A stretch of DNA of 64,000 nt from Rhynchopus euleeides (Eukaryota > Euglenozoa > Diplonemea > Diplonemida > Diplonemidae). Made by a program: the position numbers and the translations under genes. Where the stretch lies: positions 310,001 through 374,000 of the forward strand of contig OY723264.1 of the NCBI GenBank assembly GCA_963210315.1, read 5' to 3'. Each line of letters starts with the position of its first letter. Position 1 is the first letter of the stretch. Below are positions 28,508 through 39,558 of the stretch, one piece after another. The notes beneath the pieces were generated by a model. It saw only the letters and a list, made by a program, of their open reading frames with translations. It had not been told where the DNA came from and did not search any database.

Positions 28508-30257
28508 GGCATAGTGCCCCAAACATATGTTTTGGGCCAGAATATTCCAGAATATTTTTTTATGTTTGCAACTGGGGGTCTTCGCTCCATCCGCCAAAAA
28601 AAACCAAAAAAAACCGGAAAACCCCCGTGAAAAAGTCGGAAAAAAAGAGTGTGGGGAGTTGGGTCCAGTTTAGCAAAGTGAGCTTATTTTTCGAAAATTG
28701 AAAAATTGGGGACACCAAAAGTCCCCAGAAAAATCTTCGACTTGGCCCGCAGAGTGATTTTTTTTGGTGAAAAACGATTTCAACAGTTGTCCAACAGTTG
28801 CTGTACAAGACGGCACACCGTTCTCTGCGCATGGGCTGCTGCACGTGAATCATTTGGATGTCCGAGGGGCTATCGGAACGAGGAGGGCCACGAGCCTGAA
28901 CTACCCGCCAGCAGTGATCCCGTGCCAGGGCTGGCAGGGGGCCGCGGCCCCACCTCCCTTTTTCTGTAATTGTTTGGGAGGGTGGGCCGCCAGGGGTGGC
29001 ATGGCCCTACCCTCGGCCCTACCTCCCGGGTCAGATTTTGGGGCTTTTGGGTTCGGCCTTGTGGCCGAGTTTTCATGCGCCGCAGCGTATGAAAACCCAA
29101 CGGCATGCTGGGGGCTTGATGGTGTTCATCGAAGCGCACCTCATCATGCCCCAAGCGAAGGACCATCCCCGCCTGGAATGTGCAACAGCACCAACCGGTG
29201 TGGGGACTAGCCTTCGAAGACTTTCAGGATGTTCACTACCGTGGCCTCCGGCGGCTGGGGGGCTGGATTCCTGATTTTTGATCCAGCAGGACGACCAAAG
29301 GCAGCAACATCCGGTGCCTCTCGAATTGGGTGAAAATGTTCTGTGGCCGTGCATTCGATCCTGTTTGCATCATACCACGGGAAGTCGGGGCGGGGTTGGG
29401 CTGCACTTTTTTTCTCGCGAGCTCGGCCACCCTGTGCCCGACCTCTTTTTTAGTTTGCCCGACCCCCAGCGAGATCACTGGCAGCCAGACCTTGTTCCAC
29501 ATAAACAGCAGACAAGAGAGCAGCATGGAGTGTGGGGCAGCTGCCGTGCTCCCACAAAAACATCGCACTCTCGCGCTGCCTACACGAAAGGGACGGGTAA
29601 CCTGCAGGTCACCCACAGCAGCCTACTGCCTACGTTCTATACAAGATCGGCGCCGACCACACGAAAGGCTGTTCGATCTGCGGCGCAAGAAGAAGCTCCG
29701 GTGGGAACAGAACTGAGCGGCAACAGGATGCAATGCAGGCCCACATCCGTTGCCCTGCGGCAAGAGCAGTCACATCGATTTCGTTGACAGGGCCTGCCCA
29801 CTGGTGTGTGACGGGGTGACCTGCAGATGGTGAGCTGGCCCACGGCAGAACACCTGGGACGGGGGATGGCTGCGACTGGGCAATACCTAACTCGTCATGA
29901 TGCAGGACTGCGGACAATTGGTCCAAGAGAGCAAGTATGGCTCCCGCTCAGCTCTCACTGAAGCTGAACCAGATGCAAGTGGTGCGAGGAGGAGGGGGTC
30001 CCAGGGGAGGACACACCGGGCGGCAACCCACGAGGACTGGCCCGTCCCAGTCGACAGAAGAACAAAGCAGGAACACGGAGTCACCTGAAACGACACACTG
30101 AAGTGTGGGAGGAGGAGGCGAGCACAAAAGGGCGTCGGCTACCGCACGCCCTTTGACCGCAGCCGACGACGACCGAACCGGCCACCGGCCGGGAGGTGCG
30201 TGTGGCGTGGGGGGCGAAGCCCCCCACGCAAGGGGGGACCGGGGGGCGAAGCCCCCC
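28508..30257. other. Mosaic repeat-rich region without a recognised gene
   Basis: It starts with an element-like tip (GGCATAGTGCCCC). It includes a truncated copy of the GC hairpin module at 29231-29263 and two GGGGGGCGAAGCCCCCC palindromes at about 30218 and 30245. No convincing coding frame is present. Confidence 0.45.
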
Positions 30258-31412
30258 GGAAAAAATTTTGGGGTTTTTTGGCCTATTTTTGGCCATTTTC
30301 CGCTGCATTTGTTTGATTTTGGGTCGGGAAAGGTATGGCCAGGAAGTGGGAAAAATTGAGGAAAAAGTCGGAAATTTTCAGGTTTGCCCATATAAACCAT
30401 GGGTCACAGATTCCGATTTTTGGGTCAGACTCCAAGTTTGACACAAGGGAAAATAGGCAAAAATTTTCACCTATTTTTGGTCACCTAAGGGGGGGGGCTT
30501 CGCTCCGGGTCACTGACCCAAGCTGACCCAGATTGACCCGGAGCGAAGCCCCCCATTTTCCTAAGGTGAAAAACCCCAGGGTGACCCAAATTGACCCAAG
30601 TTGACCCAAATTGACCCGGAGCGAAGACCCCCATGTTCGTTCCCATAGGAAAAATTTTGGGGTTTTTTGGCCTATTTTTGGCCATTTTCCGCTGCATTTG
30701 TTTGATTTTGGGTCGGGAAAGGTATGGCCAGGAAGTGGGAAAAATTGAGGAAAAAGTCGGAAATTTTCAGGTTTGCCCATATAAACCATGGGTCACAGAT
30801 TCCGATTTTTGGGTCAGACTCCAAGTTTGACACAAGGGAAAATAGGCAAAAATTTTCACCTATTTTTGGTCACCTAAGGGGGGGGGCTTCGCTCCGGGTC
30901 ACTGACCCAAGCTGACCCAGATTGACCCGGAGCGAAGCCCCCCATTTTCCTAAGGTGAAAAACCCCAGGGTGACCCAAATTGACCCAAGTTGACCCAAAT
31001 TGACCCGGAGCGAAGACCCCCATGTTCGTTCCCATAGGAAAAATTTTGGGGTTTTTTGGCCTATTTTTGGCCATTTTCCGCTGCATTTGTTTGATTTTGG
31101 GTCGGGAAAGGTATGGCCAGGAAGTGGGAAAAATTGAGGAAAAAGTCGGAAATTTTCAGGTTTGCCCATATAAACCATGGGTCACAGATTCCGATTTTTG
31201 GGTCAGACTCCAAGTTTGACACAAGGGAAAATAGGCAAAAATTTTCACCTATTTTTGGTCACCTAAGGGGGGGGGCTTCGCTCCGGGTCACTGACCCAAG
31301 CTGACCCAGATTGACCCGGAGCGAAGCCCCCCATTTTCCTAAGGTGAAAAACCCCAGGGTGACCCAAATTGACCCAAGTTGACCCAAATTGACCCGGAGC
31401 GAAGACCCCCAT
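30258..31412 (+). repeat. Three-copy tandem array of a 389-bp unit
   Basis: Units start at 30258, 30648 and 31037. They look nearly identical; the first has one extra A in its opening run and the third stops at 31412. Each unit has a strong inverted repeat (GGGGGGCTTCGCTCC paired with GGAGCGAAGCCCCCC) and a set of iterated TTGACCCAAA decamers. Near-identity means recent amplification, or an assembly collapse or expansion. Confidence 0.92.
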
Positions 31413-31563
31413 TATACATGTATAATACTTGCATGTCAACTATTATACATGTATAATACATGTATATGCCTGAAATATACATGTAAAATACATGTATATC
31501 AAGTAAAAATACATGTATAATACTTGCATGTCAACTATTATACATGTATTTTTACTTGATATA

Positions 31564-31908
31564 CCGTATACGTAAATATTTTGGAACGTAAATATTATGG
31601 AACGTAAATATTATGGAACGTAAATATTTTGGAACGCTGGTGGGTTGGCGTTCCAGATTTTTTTCGTTCCATAATATTTACAGGGCTTTCTGCGACTCGG
31701 GGACTTGGACCAGGTGATCGGACGGCATACAGAGTCCCTGACGGGACCTACTCGTGCACTTTTCGCGCGATTCCTGACGCAAGCCGTCCTCACCACCGAG
31801 TCCCCAACTGGCCCTGTAAATATTATGGAACGTAAATATTATGGAACGGACCGGCCAAAAATGGGCCCGTTCCATAATATTTACGTTCCATAATATTTAC
31901 GTATACGG
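31564..31908. mobile_element. TA-flanked MITE with CCGTATACG ends, nested
   Basis: The TIR is CCGTATACGTAAATATT, with TA at 31562-31563 and 31909-31910. Subterminal repeats GGAACGTAAATATT occur several times. The un-interrupted site (ACTTGATATACATGTATTTT) is preserved in the opposite arm of the foldback near 33066, proving insertion with TA duplication. The ~140-bp core has its own CAGGGC ends. Confidence 0.85.
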
Positions 31909-32021
31909 TACATGTATTTTACATGTATATTTCAGGCATTTACATGTATTTTACATGTATAATACTTGTCATGCAAGTATTATACATGTAAAATACTTGC
32001 ATGACAAGTAAAATACATGTA

Positions 32022-32831
32022 CCGTAAACGGAAAAAGGGTGGACCGTAAAAATGTTCCAAGTTCCCAAAAAAAGGCCAAACGTTCCATCTTTTTTACGGT
32101 CCACTATTTATTGGGACTGCATATGGAAAAGACAATGCGATTTTCGCCCGCGGGCTGGTGGGTTGCGGGGCGCGGACTGCGGCCTCCACGCCGCAGACTC
32201 CCGCACGTAGGCCTCCCGACCTCCCAGCTTTGGACCCTCCCTCCACCACCGCAACCAACACCAGCAAGAGAAGCAAGTCCTCCCTGCGTGTGGAAAGGGC
32301 ACGATCACCACCACTCACCTCGAGACTCACCCACCACCACACCTCGAGAAGTGTAGTACCATGCAAGGAGCGTTCCGGTAGAAGTAAAAGTAGAACCTGA
32401 TGCACGAGCCCACAAAAGCAGCCACAGTACGGCAGGGCGCGCAGACAGAAGCTGAGACCACCGGGCTCCCTCCAGATGTAAATTCGTGAATCAGTGCCCG
32501 GAAAATTCAGGGAAATCGTACTCCTTTAGTGTAGTACACCCTGCAGTAACTGTGGGAGAACAGTTCCCGGACGATGGTGAGCGCACACTCTGTGCTGAGG
32601 CTCTGTGGTGTTAATCCTGCAGCTTCAGTCGTACGATTTCCTTGGTTCCTTCGCGACTTCGTCACGAAGGAACTCGTAAAAAAAACCGCCAAGTCCACTA
32701 TCCCAACCGTAAAATAGGTGGACCGTAAAAATGTTCCAAGTTCCGGAAAAATCCCATTTGTTCCATCTTTTTTACGGTCCACCTATAGTACGGTTCACCT
32801 TTATTACGGTCCACAATATTTCCGTTTACGG
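32022..32831. mobile_element. TA-flanked MITE with CCGTAAACGG ends, nested
   Basis: The TIR is CCGTAAACGG, with TA at 32020-32021 and 32832-32833. A subterminal hairpin containing GGACCGTAAAAATGTTCC occurs near each end (32040-32105 and 32720-32785). The 810-bp interior has no recognised protein. The terminal CCGTA tip is shared with the neighbouring MITE, so the two are probably mobilised by related transposases. Confidence 0.8.
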
Positions 32832-33396
32832 TATAATACTTGCATGACAAGTAAAATACTTGCATGCAAGTAAAATACATGTATTTTACTTGCATGCAAG
32901 TATTTTACTTGTCATGCAAGTATTTTACATGTATAATACTTGCATGACAAGTATTATACATGTAAAATACATGGAAATGCCTGAAATATACATGTAAAAT
33001 ACATGTATATCAAGTAAAAATACATGTATAATAGTTGACATGCAAGTATCATACATGTATTTTTACTTGATATACATGTATTTTACATGTATATTTCAGG
33101 CATATACATGTATTATACATGTATAATAGTTGACATGCAAGTATTATACATGTATAATACATGTATATACTTGTAGTTATACATGTAAAATTTACAAGAT
33201 CCCACCGTGGGCCCATGCCTAGGGGGGGGGGGGGGCGGGAGTGGGGTTTTTTTACTTACTCTACCACCTCGACCCTCCCAGTGCGGACTCCGAAGACAAG
33301 CAAAACCAGACAAAAGAATCGACCAACTGAATCGTGCTAGCTAAACTCCGGAAAGAAGTGTCTTTTTCCGTTGAACGCAGCCAAATAAAGGGCCTA

Positions 33397-34881
33397 CCTG
33401 GGACCCCCCGTGTATAACCTGGGGGTGGCAGGTGGACCTTAACCCTATAAGACCGAAGGCTATTTTGAGCCATTTTGGCCCATTTTTCTCCTTGGGCACC
33501 AAGTTGCTTCAATTTTCGTTTTTCTGCCCGACCCTGGCCGTAAATGAACGCGTTTGACTGAAAGATTCCACGATGCCCATTTTTTGTCCCCGAAAAAAAT
33601 GACTCTTTTTTTGCACGGTCAACAAACAGTGAATTTGAGGGTGAAAAAATGGCAGATTTTCGAAAGCAAAAATTTTCGCGTGTCGGGGCTCCCCAAAAAG
33701 TCAGCCGAGGATGACGTTATTGGAAAGAACGAGTCAAATTGCATCGACGAAAAAAAAAAGTTCGGTCAAAAAGACTGAGTATGAAGCCTCTGAATGGGCA
33801 CTCCGGTTTTTTGCCTATGTTCAGTACCTATTTCCCTTTGAAACCGTGGGAAAACACCCGAAATTAGGCTTTTCGTCAATCACACGCAGGAAGTCTCCCA
33901 GACGGCTGCAAGAGCAACTGTTGCGCAGCAGCAGTGCTGAACCAGCGAGAGGTGTTCGTGTAAAGCTGTGACCCTCCAGCACTGTGGAGCTCGCTCTACT
34001 ACCACGTGATGTCGCCGCTGATAGGCAGTGCCCGTTGACCCTCCCGCGACCAGATGTCGCATAGAGGACGCACCCTTCGGCCCGTAGTGTGACAGACCTA
34101 TGTGCTGCAACTGCGCACGGAAGAGCGGAAGTACCTTGAATACGTTATCCCCGGGTAGATCCAGTTTAGCTTGGCTCGATCTGGGCAGAACTGGGCACGG
34201 CCCAAAGCCGGTCGAAGATATCACCCATACATTTGACAGGCGAGGAATTGACGATCAGGCACTCCATTGCCTTCAGTTGACACGTGCACCACATCGGGGT
34301 GTATCTGGGCGGGTCTTGCTTCCTTAGAAAGGTTCTCGAGTCCCCTTTACCGGATGGCCAGGGTCGGGCACAAAGACCCCCGGCAAACCTTGTTGGGGTG
34401 TGCACAGAAAGCCAAGGGCCCAGAATGCTGTTTTCACCTGAAAACCCGACCTGGGCCCAGATTCTCCGAGGTGACGGCGGGCAACCGACAGACAGATATC
34501 TCGTCGATTTTTGTTGTCTTGAAAAGAACTGTCCAAACCATTTTCATGGTGCCCAGGGTTTGCCAAAAAGACAAAAATGGGTCCCAACAAAATGTGAACC
34601 CAAAGTACACAAGCAATATATTGCGCCTTCGGTCTTAAAGGGTTAAACACGGGGGTGGGCTGGTCTGGAGGGTCATCAGGTGACCCCTGGGCCACCTGGT
34701 GCCCTCCAGATGCTGTCAGAGTCGAAAAGTGGGGTGCCAAAAGTCCATCCGGACCGGAACCACCTCCCTACGACGAAAGCGGAAGAGGCCTTCTTGGTCT
34801 CCACCGTGCCACCCCGTGTTTAAGTCCCCCCCGGCCGAAAATCGCCTCCAAGGGGGGGACTTAAACACGGGGGTTCCCAGG
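33397..34881. mobile_element. TA-flanked TIR element hosting a piggyBac-like insertion
   Basis: The TIR is CCTGGGACCCCCCGTGT on the left and complementary to CCTGGGAACCCCCGTGT on the right. TA flanks lie at 33395-33396 and 34882-34883. A near-perfect hairpin (CCGTGTTTAAGTCCCCCCC) occupies 34812-34873. It contains the TTAA-bounded element at 33443-34642. Confidence 0.6.
33443..34642. mobile_element. piggyBac-like non-autonomous element with TTAA target sites
   Basis: TTAA lies on both sides (33439-33442 and 34643-34646). The TIRs read CCCTATAAGACCGAAGGC and, from the other end, CCCTTTAAGACCGAAGGC. A TTAA duplication and CCC-starting TIRs are hallmarks of the piggyBac superfamily. Length is 1200 bp with no transposase frame. 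Confidence 0.82.
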
Positions 34882-34883
34882 TA

Positions 34884-35751
34884 ACTTTTGTTTGTGCGCC
34901 AAACCCGGGTGAACAAACCTCGCGAGTTTTCCCTGATGAAGGTTGGTGTGAATGTGCGCACAGTCATAGCAACAAGGCAAGGTAGCTTGTATTTGTGTGA
35001 AAAATAAGAAGGAGAAGGCGGAGGCGGCGGAGGCCGAGGCTGACCAGAGGCCGACGAAGGCGACGTTCACACGGGGTGCCGGCGCGCCCCCCGCGCGTTC
35101 GCCCCCGCCCTCCCCCCTCAGGGCTGACGGTTGTCGAGGGACGAGTTCGCGGACCAGCGGCAGGGTACGAAGAAGGGCGCACGTTGCTTGCAACGTGCGT
35201 GAACGGCCACCGCCTGAAGCAGCATCTGGCAGGATGCACCAGCAGTCCCTGGACGGATTTGTCTGCGATGAGCATTTCCTCAGAGCCCGTCGGGCACATC
35301 CTGGTAGCTCTCAAACAAATGCCGAGCAGAGGGTATAATTCGAGATGAGAAGTACGCCGCAGTCATGAAGCCTCGCCTGCAAGCGCTTCACAGCGCAAAG
35401 CATATCACAGCAACCTGTGATATACGGCGCACACACAGGCGCCAGAAACTCTATGACGAAGACCTGTGAACTGCCTTGAACCGAGAAAAGAAAGTCGAAC
35501 AAGCCGGACCGCCGCGCCCCTCCCACGTGGGCCCTCCCTCCCCTCCCGCAAACCAGCGCAGTGCGCGTAACGTGTCCACCCCCTGCTGCTTTCTGCTGGG
35601 TTCTCACTGGGTTTAAACTCGGTTCAAACCGAGTGTAAACCCGGGGAATTTTTGGGTTGACAGGGGGTTTTCTTCGAACCTGAGTTTTTAATAACACTGA
35701 ACCTCCCTCCGCCCCACAACGGCAAGCAGCGAGACCCCCTGCTGGACATAC
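34884..35751. other. Unresolved 3' region of the kinase gene
   Basis: Kinase translation stops being family-like at 35752, where a GTATGT splice-donor-like string begins on the minus strand. A possible downstream exon (minus, about 35297 to 34964) reads LLVHPA, weakly like the end of a kinase domain, but I cannot confirm it. A self-complementary GTTTAAACTCGG hairpin lies at 35611-35645. Confidence 0.35.
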
Positions 35752-37357
35752 GTTTTTGCTCCGCCTGGAAGGTGTGCACCAGGAACTCCCGCAACTCGTC
35801 GTTGTGGCACAGATGTAGAGAGGGATGCCGGTCAGTCCCTTGCAGGCCCCCCAAGAACAGGATGCACTGCGCGTCGTTCTGAAACTTCTGTTCATGCCAG
35901 GGCCGCTTCGACGTCGCCAGCTCCAACACAGTGCATGCGAAAGCCCATATATCGGACTGCGTCGTCGCCTCTGCAAAAGAAACCATGTTGGGCGACTGGT
36001 AGATCAGGGTCCCACCGCAACGCCTTCCAGCGACGCCCTTCCCCTCACCCTTCGTCACAACTTTACTGAGGCCGAAATCCGTAAGCTTGAGCGTATTCGG
36101 GGCTTCTATCATGATGTTCTTCGGCTTGATATCACTGTGGATAATGTTCAGCTTGTGAAGGTAGGACAGCCCGTTCAGGATCTGGTAGGCGTACCCCTTC
36201 AGAGCCTGGATGGAGTTGTTGCACTCATTCATCACCCTGTCCAGCTCGCCACCAGACACGAGCTCCATCACAATGTTGATCGCCTTCTCCCCCTGATGCT
36301 CCGGGTTGTTCCCGGCGTAAATCTTCTCAACCTTCACGATGTTCCGGTGCCCCAACTTCACCAGCAGCTTGTACTCCTGCTCCGCCTCATACGCAGCCTT
36401 TTCGTTCTCCAGGCTGATCACCTTGATTGCATACTGCGACCCCTGCTCGCTGGAAGCTTTATACACCACACCGAAGGAACCTCTCCCAATCTCCTCGTTG
36501 AAGAAGAAGGTCGAATCCTGCACCAAAGGGGGGGGCGCCAGGTCGTCATCAAGGATGGCGGCAGTGTCCTCCGCATAGCTCTGATGGGCCGGGGGAACAT
36601 ACGGCGAAATAGCGGAATGCACAGAGGGGGACCGGGCCCACCTCCCGGCACCGCCTGCCCCGGGGGGTTGAAGAGACGTAGCGTGGGGGTCGTAGGCAGG
36701 GTAGGGCGTGCTGACATCCGCCTTCAGGCTCCCTGCCTCGCTGCAGGTGCTGAGGGCCCGCCTCCGGGCGAAGCCCGTTTGAGGGGCGCTGCCCCTCCTC
36801 GCGCCGGATGCGGCTGACACGCCGCTCGCCGTTCTCTCCAGGGGGATGCGGGCCACGCCGCGGCCCCCTTTCCCCCGCTTGCCCTGCAGCATCACCTTCG
36901 CGATCAGCATGGAGTTGTCATCCGCAGACACCCACGACTGCACCGCCTCCAGCTGCTCCTTCACAGCCTTGGCGACGAGGGGCTGCTGCGCAGCCCAGGA
37001 GCTTGCCGAGGGGCTGTTTGTCTTAAGGCACTGGCGGAGCTTCACCCTGTGCCCGACTTTGGAGACCCCGAGGGAGGCAAGCTCGTCTTCTGAGAACCTC
37101 GCGAGGACTGTGACGGAGGTGACGCCCTTCTGCAGGATGCCTGGGAGGTACTGCATCAAAGAGGGCTCCTTGTCGAAGAAGCGTGCGAGGTGTGCCATGT
37201 CGAGGATGCCCACGGCTCGTCTCCCGCGGATACCTATGGAGGCGAGAGCTGCTGCATCGAAGTCGCATAGTATGGCAAGGTCGTCAATCCCATTCGACTC
37301 GAGAGCCGGGGCACAGTCGCTGTACCCCGCGGCTTTCACAAGCTCGTGAAGGTGCAT
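35752..37357 (-). CDS. SAM-domain Ser/Thr protein kinase (MAP3K/STE-like), 3' end unresolved
   Basis: This would be a cytosolic signalling kinase. From the ATG at 37357 (MHLHELVKAAG) there are two SAM-like helical domains (about residues 1-57 and 64-113) and a low-complexity linker (about 170-275). The catalytic domain has P-loop GRGSFGVV (about 289), AIKVI (Lys), HSDIKPKN (about 407), DFGLSK (about 426) and SDIWAFACTVLELAT. The HRD motif reads HSD, and the APE motif is replaced by SPN. The domain runs to FLVHTFQAEQK, where a GTATGT donor at 35751-35746 suggests an intron. Without it, the frame continues about 40 residues into repeat-like sequence and stops at 35624. The last kinase subdomain is therefore missing or on an unlocated exon. 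Confidence 0.8.
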
Positions 37358-38589
37358 CTCTATTTCCTCCCTCTCTCCCCCCTCCCCCCCCCCCCTCTCT
37401 CCCTCTCGTCTGCTTTAAGTGTGTGAAAGATATCCCCGCAACGAAGATACCCACACACACCCTCCTCCCTCCCCCTCTCCTTCTCTCTCACCCCCCCCCC
37501 CTCTCCACCACTAACAAAGCCTACAGCACCCTGCACACCCCCCCCACTGGGGGAGGGGTGTGGAGGGGGGGGGGGGGGGGGATGGGCAGGAGCGGGGGGG
37601 GAGAGACGGCGAGCGGGTGGCGTGGTCAGAACAGCAAAGGGAGGGGGGGAGAGAGGGGGGGTGGAGAGGGGCTTTTGGGGAGAAGGGGGAAAGGGGGGGG
37701 GGGGGGGGTGGGGTGTGCAGGTGGTATGCGTGGTGTGCCCGCAATGTAGTGTAAGGCCTGGTGGGTTGGGGGTTGGGGGTTGGGTGTCGGGGGGCGTTGG
37801 GTCTTAATTCGGGGAGTAGATCAAGGTAGGGGCGGTGGGTGTCGGTGCGCCAAAAAAGCGGGGGTAAAGATGCAGGTCTCTCATATCAAATATCAAGAAG
37901 CGTAAGGAATGACTGGGAGGGTGTCAGGGGGGTTACGGCAGGCTTTGTGAGTGTCCTCGAGGTGGCGGCGGCGGTGGTGGCGGTGATGCAACACACAATA
38001 CTATATTAGTGTAGACACACACCGAGCACTTGCTCTTGATGCGATCTCCACTGTAACACACACGTTAACCGCATCTGCTTTCCGTGGGATGCCGCACCCC
38101 CCCCCCCACTGCTGTCTACACCCACCACCACACACAAAACACACCATCCTTTCTTTTTTGTTTCGTGTAAGTCGCACCGAGCGAACTCGCTGATGCCACA
38201 TCCACTCCCAATCGATACCCCCCTATCCACCGCACATTCGCACGGAACCCTCTATCTACGATCGCAAGGTGCCAAAAGGCACCACTGAACGGGCAACAGC
38301 CCCCCCACTCTTCCCACCCGAGGGCGGCAGGCAGGGGGGGGGAAGGGTAGTGAACCCCACACGACACAGCAGTCGGGGGTGACCCGACCACCACCGCCCC
38401 GCGTCGTGTAGGGAAAGGCAAGGCACAGAGGAGGAGGGGGGGGGGGGGTTTTTTGGCCCCCTCCGTAGCAGTGCGAAATCTAACCTGCCTGCCGTGTGGA
38501 GAGCACACGCTTGCTTGGCAGGGGGTTGGGTAGGGGGGAGGGTGGGGACACAGGGCATATACTATAACAGAAGAAGGGGGGCATCACAG
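37358..38589. other. Intergenic region with polypurine/polypyrimidine tracts
   Basis: The kinase gene's 5' flank is a long CT-rich then GA/G-rich stretch (37358-37720), followed by mixed sequence. It holds the second copy of the conserved motif (38171-38196). No gene is recognised. Confidence 0.55.
38171..38196. other. Conserved intergenic motif, copy 2
   Basis: GTCGCACCGAGCGAACTC followed by GCTGATGC, as at 2007-2033. It is about 395-420 bases downstream of the stop of the gene at 38590-39558. The surrounding sequence is not shared. Confidence 0.45.
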
Positions 38590-39558
38590 TCAGCCCCGCA
38601 GCCTCACGGCCTCCCTCAGGCTTGCCAGGATCCTGTCGTCGCAGTCGTCGGAGGCAGCATCCGAGGCAGCCCCACCCGCCACCACCTCGTCCGCCCCCTC
38701 CACGCTGCTCGCCGTGATGTCGCCGTCGCTGTGTATGCTGAAAAGTGGCGCCTCCCGCGGGCCGCCCCACTGGTGCTGCTGCCAGGCCCTGCCCCTGCTG
38801 CCGCTACCCTGGTGCCGGCAGGGCACCGTGTCGGGCCTGGCACCTGCGGCACACCTGCCCCTGCTCCGACTCCTGCTGCGGGCAGTCCCGTGGGGTGGCT
38901 CGGGGAAAGCCCACTGCTGCTGCTGCTGCTGCCGTATTTTTTTGGCAACACCCCCCACCGCCTGCCCCGCCACGACATTCGGGCGCAGCGCACGCAGGGC
39001 ACGCCCCACAGGCGGTGCCTGGGCTGCGCTCGGGGCAGCCCCGCATGTGCAGGCATGCCCATTCGGGGGGGACGGCTCGGGAGTGGCGCCTGCCTGAGTG
39101 CCATCCTCCTCTTGTGTCGGGTCGAAGAAGTCGCACACGACGCTGGCATCTGCAGGGTCTGTGCACTGTATCCGCTCTGTCTGGATGGAGGTGCTGCGAG
39201 TGTGTGGGGCTGCCCCCTTGCGGGCATCGATGCTCTTCTGAAGCCGCGTGAAGGCGGCGGTGAAGTGCTCCCTGTCCGCCCTGTGTGCCGCGTTCATCTG
39301 GTGGAGCGCCGCATGTTGCGACGCGATCACACCTTTCGCCACCTCCAGCTCCTGCCGGGAGAACACCAGCTGCTGCTGCAGCTCGCGCACCTCGGCTGCC
39401 AGGGCAGCGGCAGTGGCAGGTGCCCTGTGCCCGGGCAGGGGTGCCGGGACGTCGTGCCGCAGGCCTGCCGCCTGGTGGCGCGGCGTGCGGGGCGTGCAGG
39501 GTGTGGAGCTAGCTGTGGTGGTGGTAGTGGTGTCCCCCATGTCCGACCCCACGTCCAT
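38590..39558 (-). CDS. Small coiled-coil protein of unknown function, 322 aa
   Basis: I recognise no family. The ATG at 39558 (MDVGSDMGD) is followed by a Thr-rich patch, then a Leu/Gln/Ala-rich heptad region (about residues 47-115) likely to form a coiled coil. After that come an acidic segment (CDFFDPTQEED), a Cys motif HACTCG, a poly-Gln run, an Arg/Ser-dipeptide segment and an acidic C-terminus (DDCDDRILASLREAVRLRG). Upstream in-frame ATGs (39669, 39642) exist, but their translation is Pro/His-rich. A structural or RNA-associated role is possible. Confidence 0.6.
   Translation of the reverse strand: MDVGSDMGDTTTTTTASSTPCTPRTPRHQAAGLRHDVPAPLPGHRAPATAAALAAEVRELQQQLVFSRQELEVAKGVIASQHAALHQMNAAHRADREHFTAAFTRLQKSIDARKGAAPHTRSTSIQTERIQCTDPADASVVCDFFDPTQEEDGTQAGATPEPSPPNGHACTCGAAPSAAQAPPVGRALRALRPNVVAGQAVGGVAKKIRQQQQQQWAFPEPPHGTARSRSRSRGRCAAGARPDTVPCRHQGSGSRGRAWQQHQWGGPREAPLFSIHSDGDITASSVEGADEVVAGGAASDAASDDCDDRILASLREAVRLRG

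Larger units (their letters stand above)
31412..33170. mobile_element. AT-rich foldback element of TACATGTA repeats
   Basis: The left arm (31412-31560, continuing 31911-32019) and right arm (about 32835-33165) are inverted copies. Both contain ATGTCAACTATTATACATG or its complement and the CCTGAAATATACATG string. The arms are built from overlapping TACATGTA palindromes. Two TA-flanked insertions (31564-31908 and 32022-32831) interrupt it. No coding capacity in the arms. Confidence 0.75.

Noticed and set aside
30089..31420. Short frames repeated three times in the 389-bp array
   Set aside because: They repeat only because the DNA repeats. They have no initiation context, domain or codon bias.
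31412..33170. CRISPR-like array in the TACATGTA region
   Set aside because: Repeats are overlapping palindromes without regular unique spacers, in a eukaryotic transposon context.
28508..33214. A single large TIR element from the GGCATAGTGCCCC tip to the ATGCC-TA tip at 33214
   Set aside because: The two ends share only the first few bases of the tip, and the interior is a mosaic of separate repeats, so the pairing is not supported.
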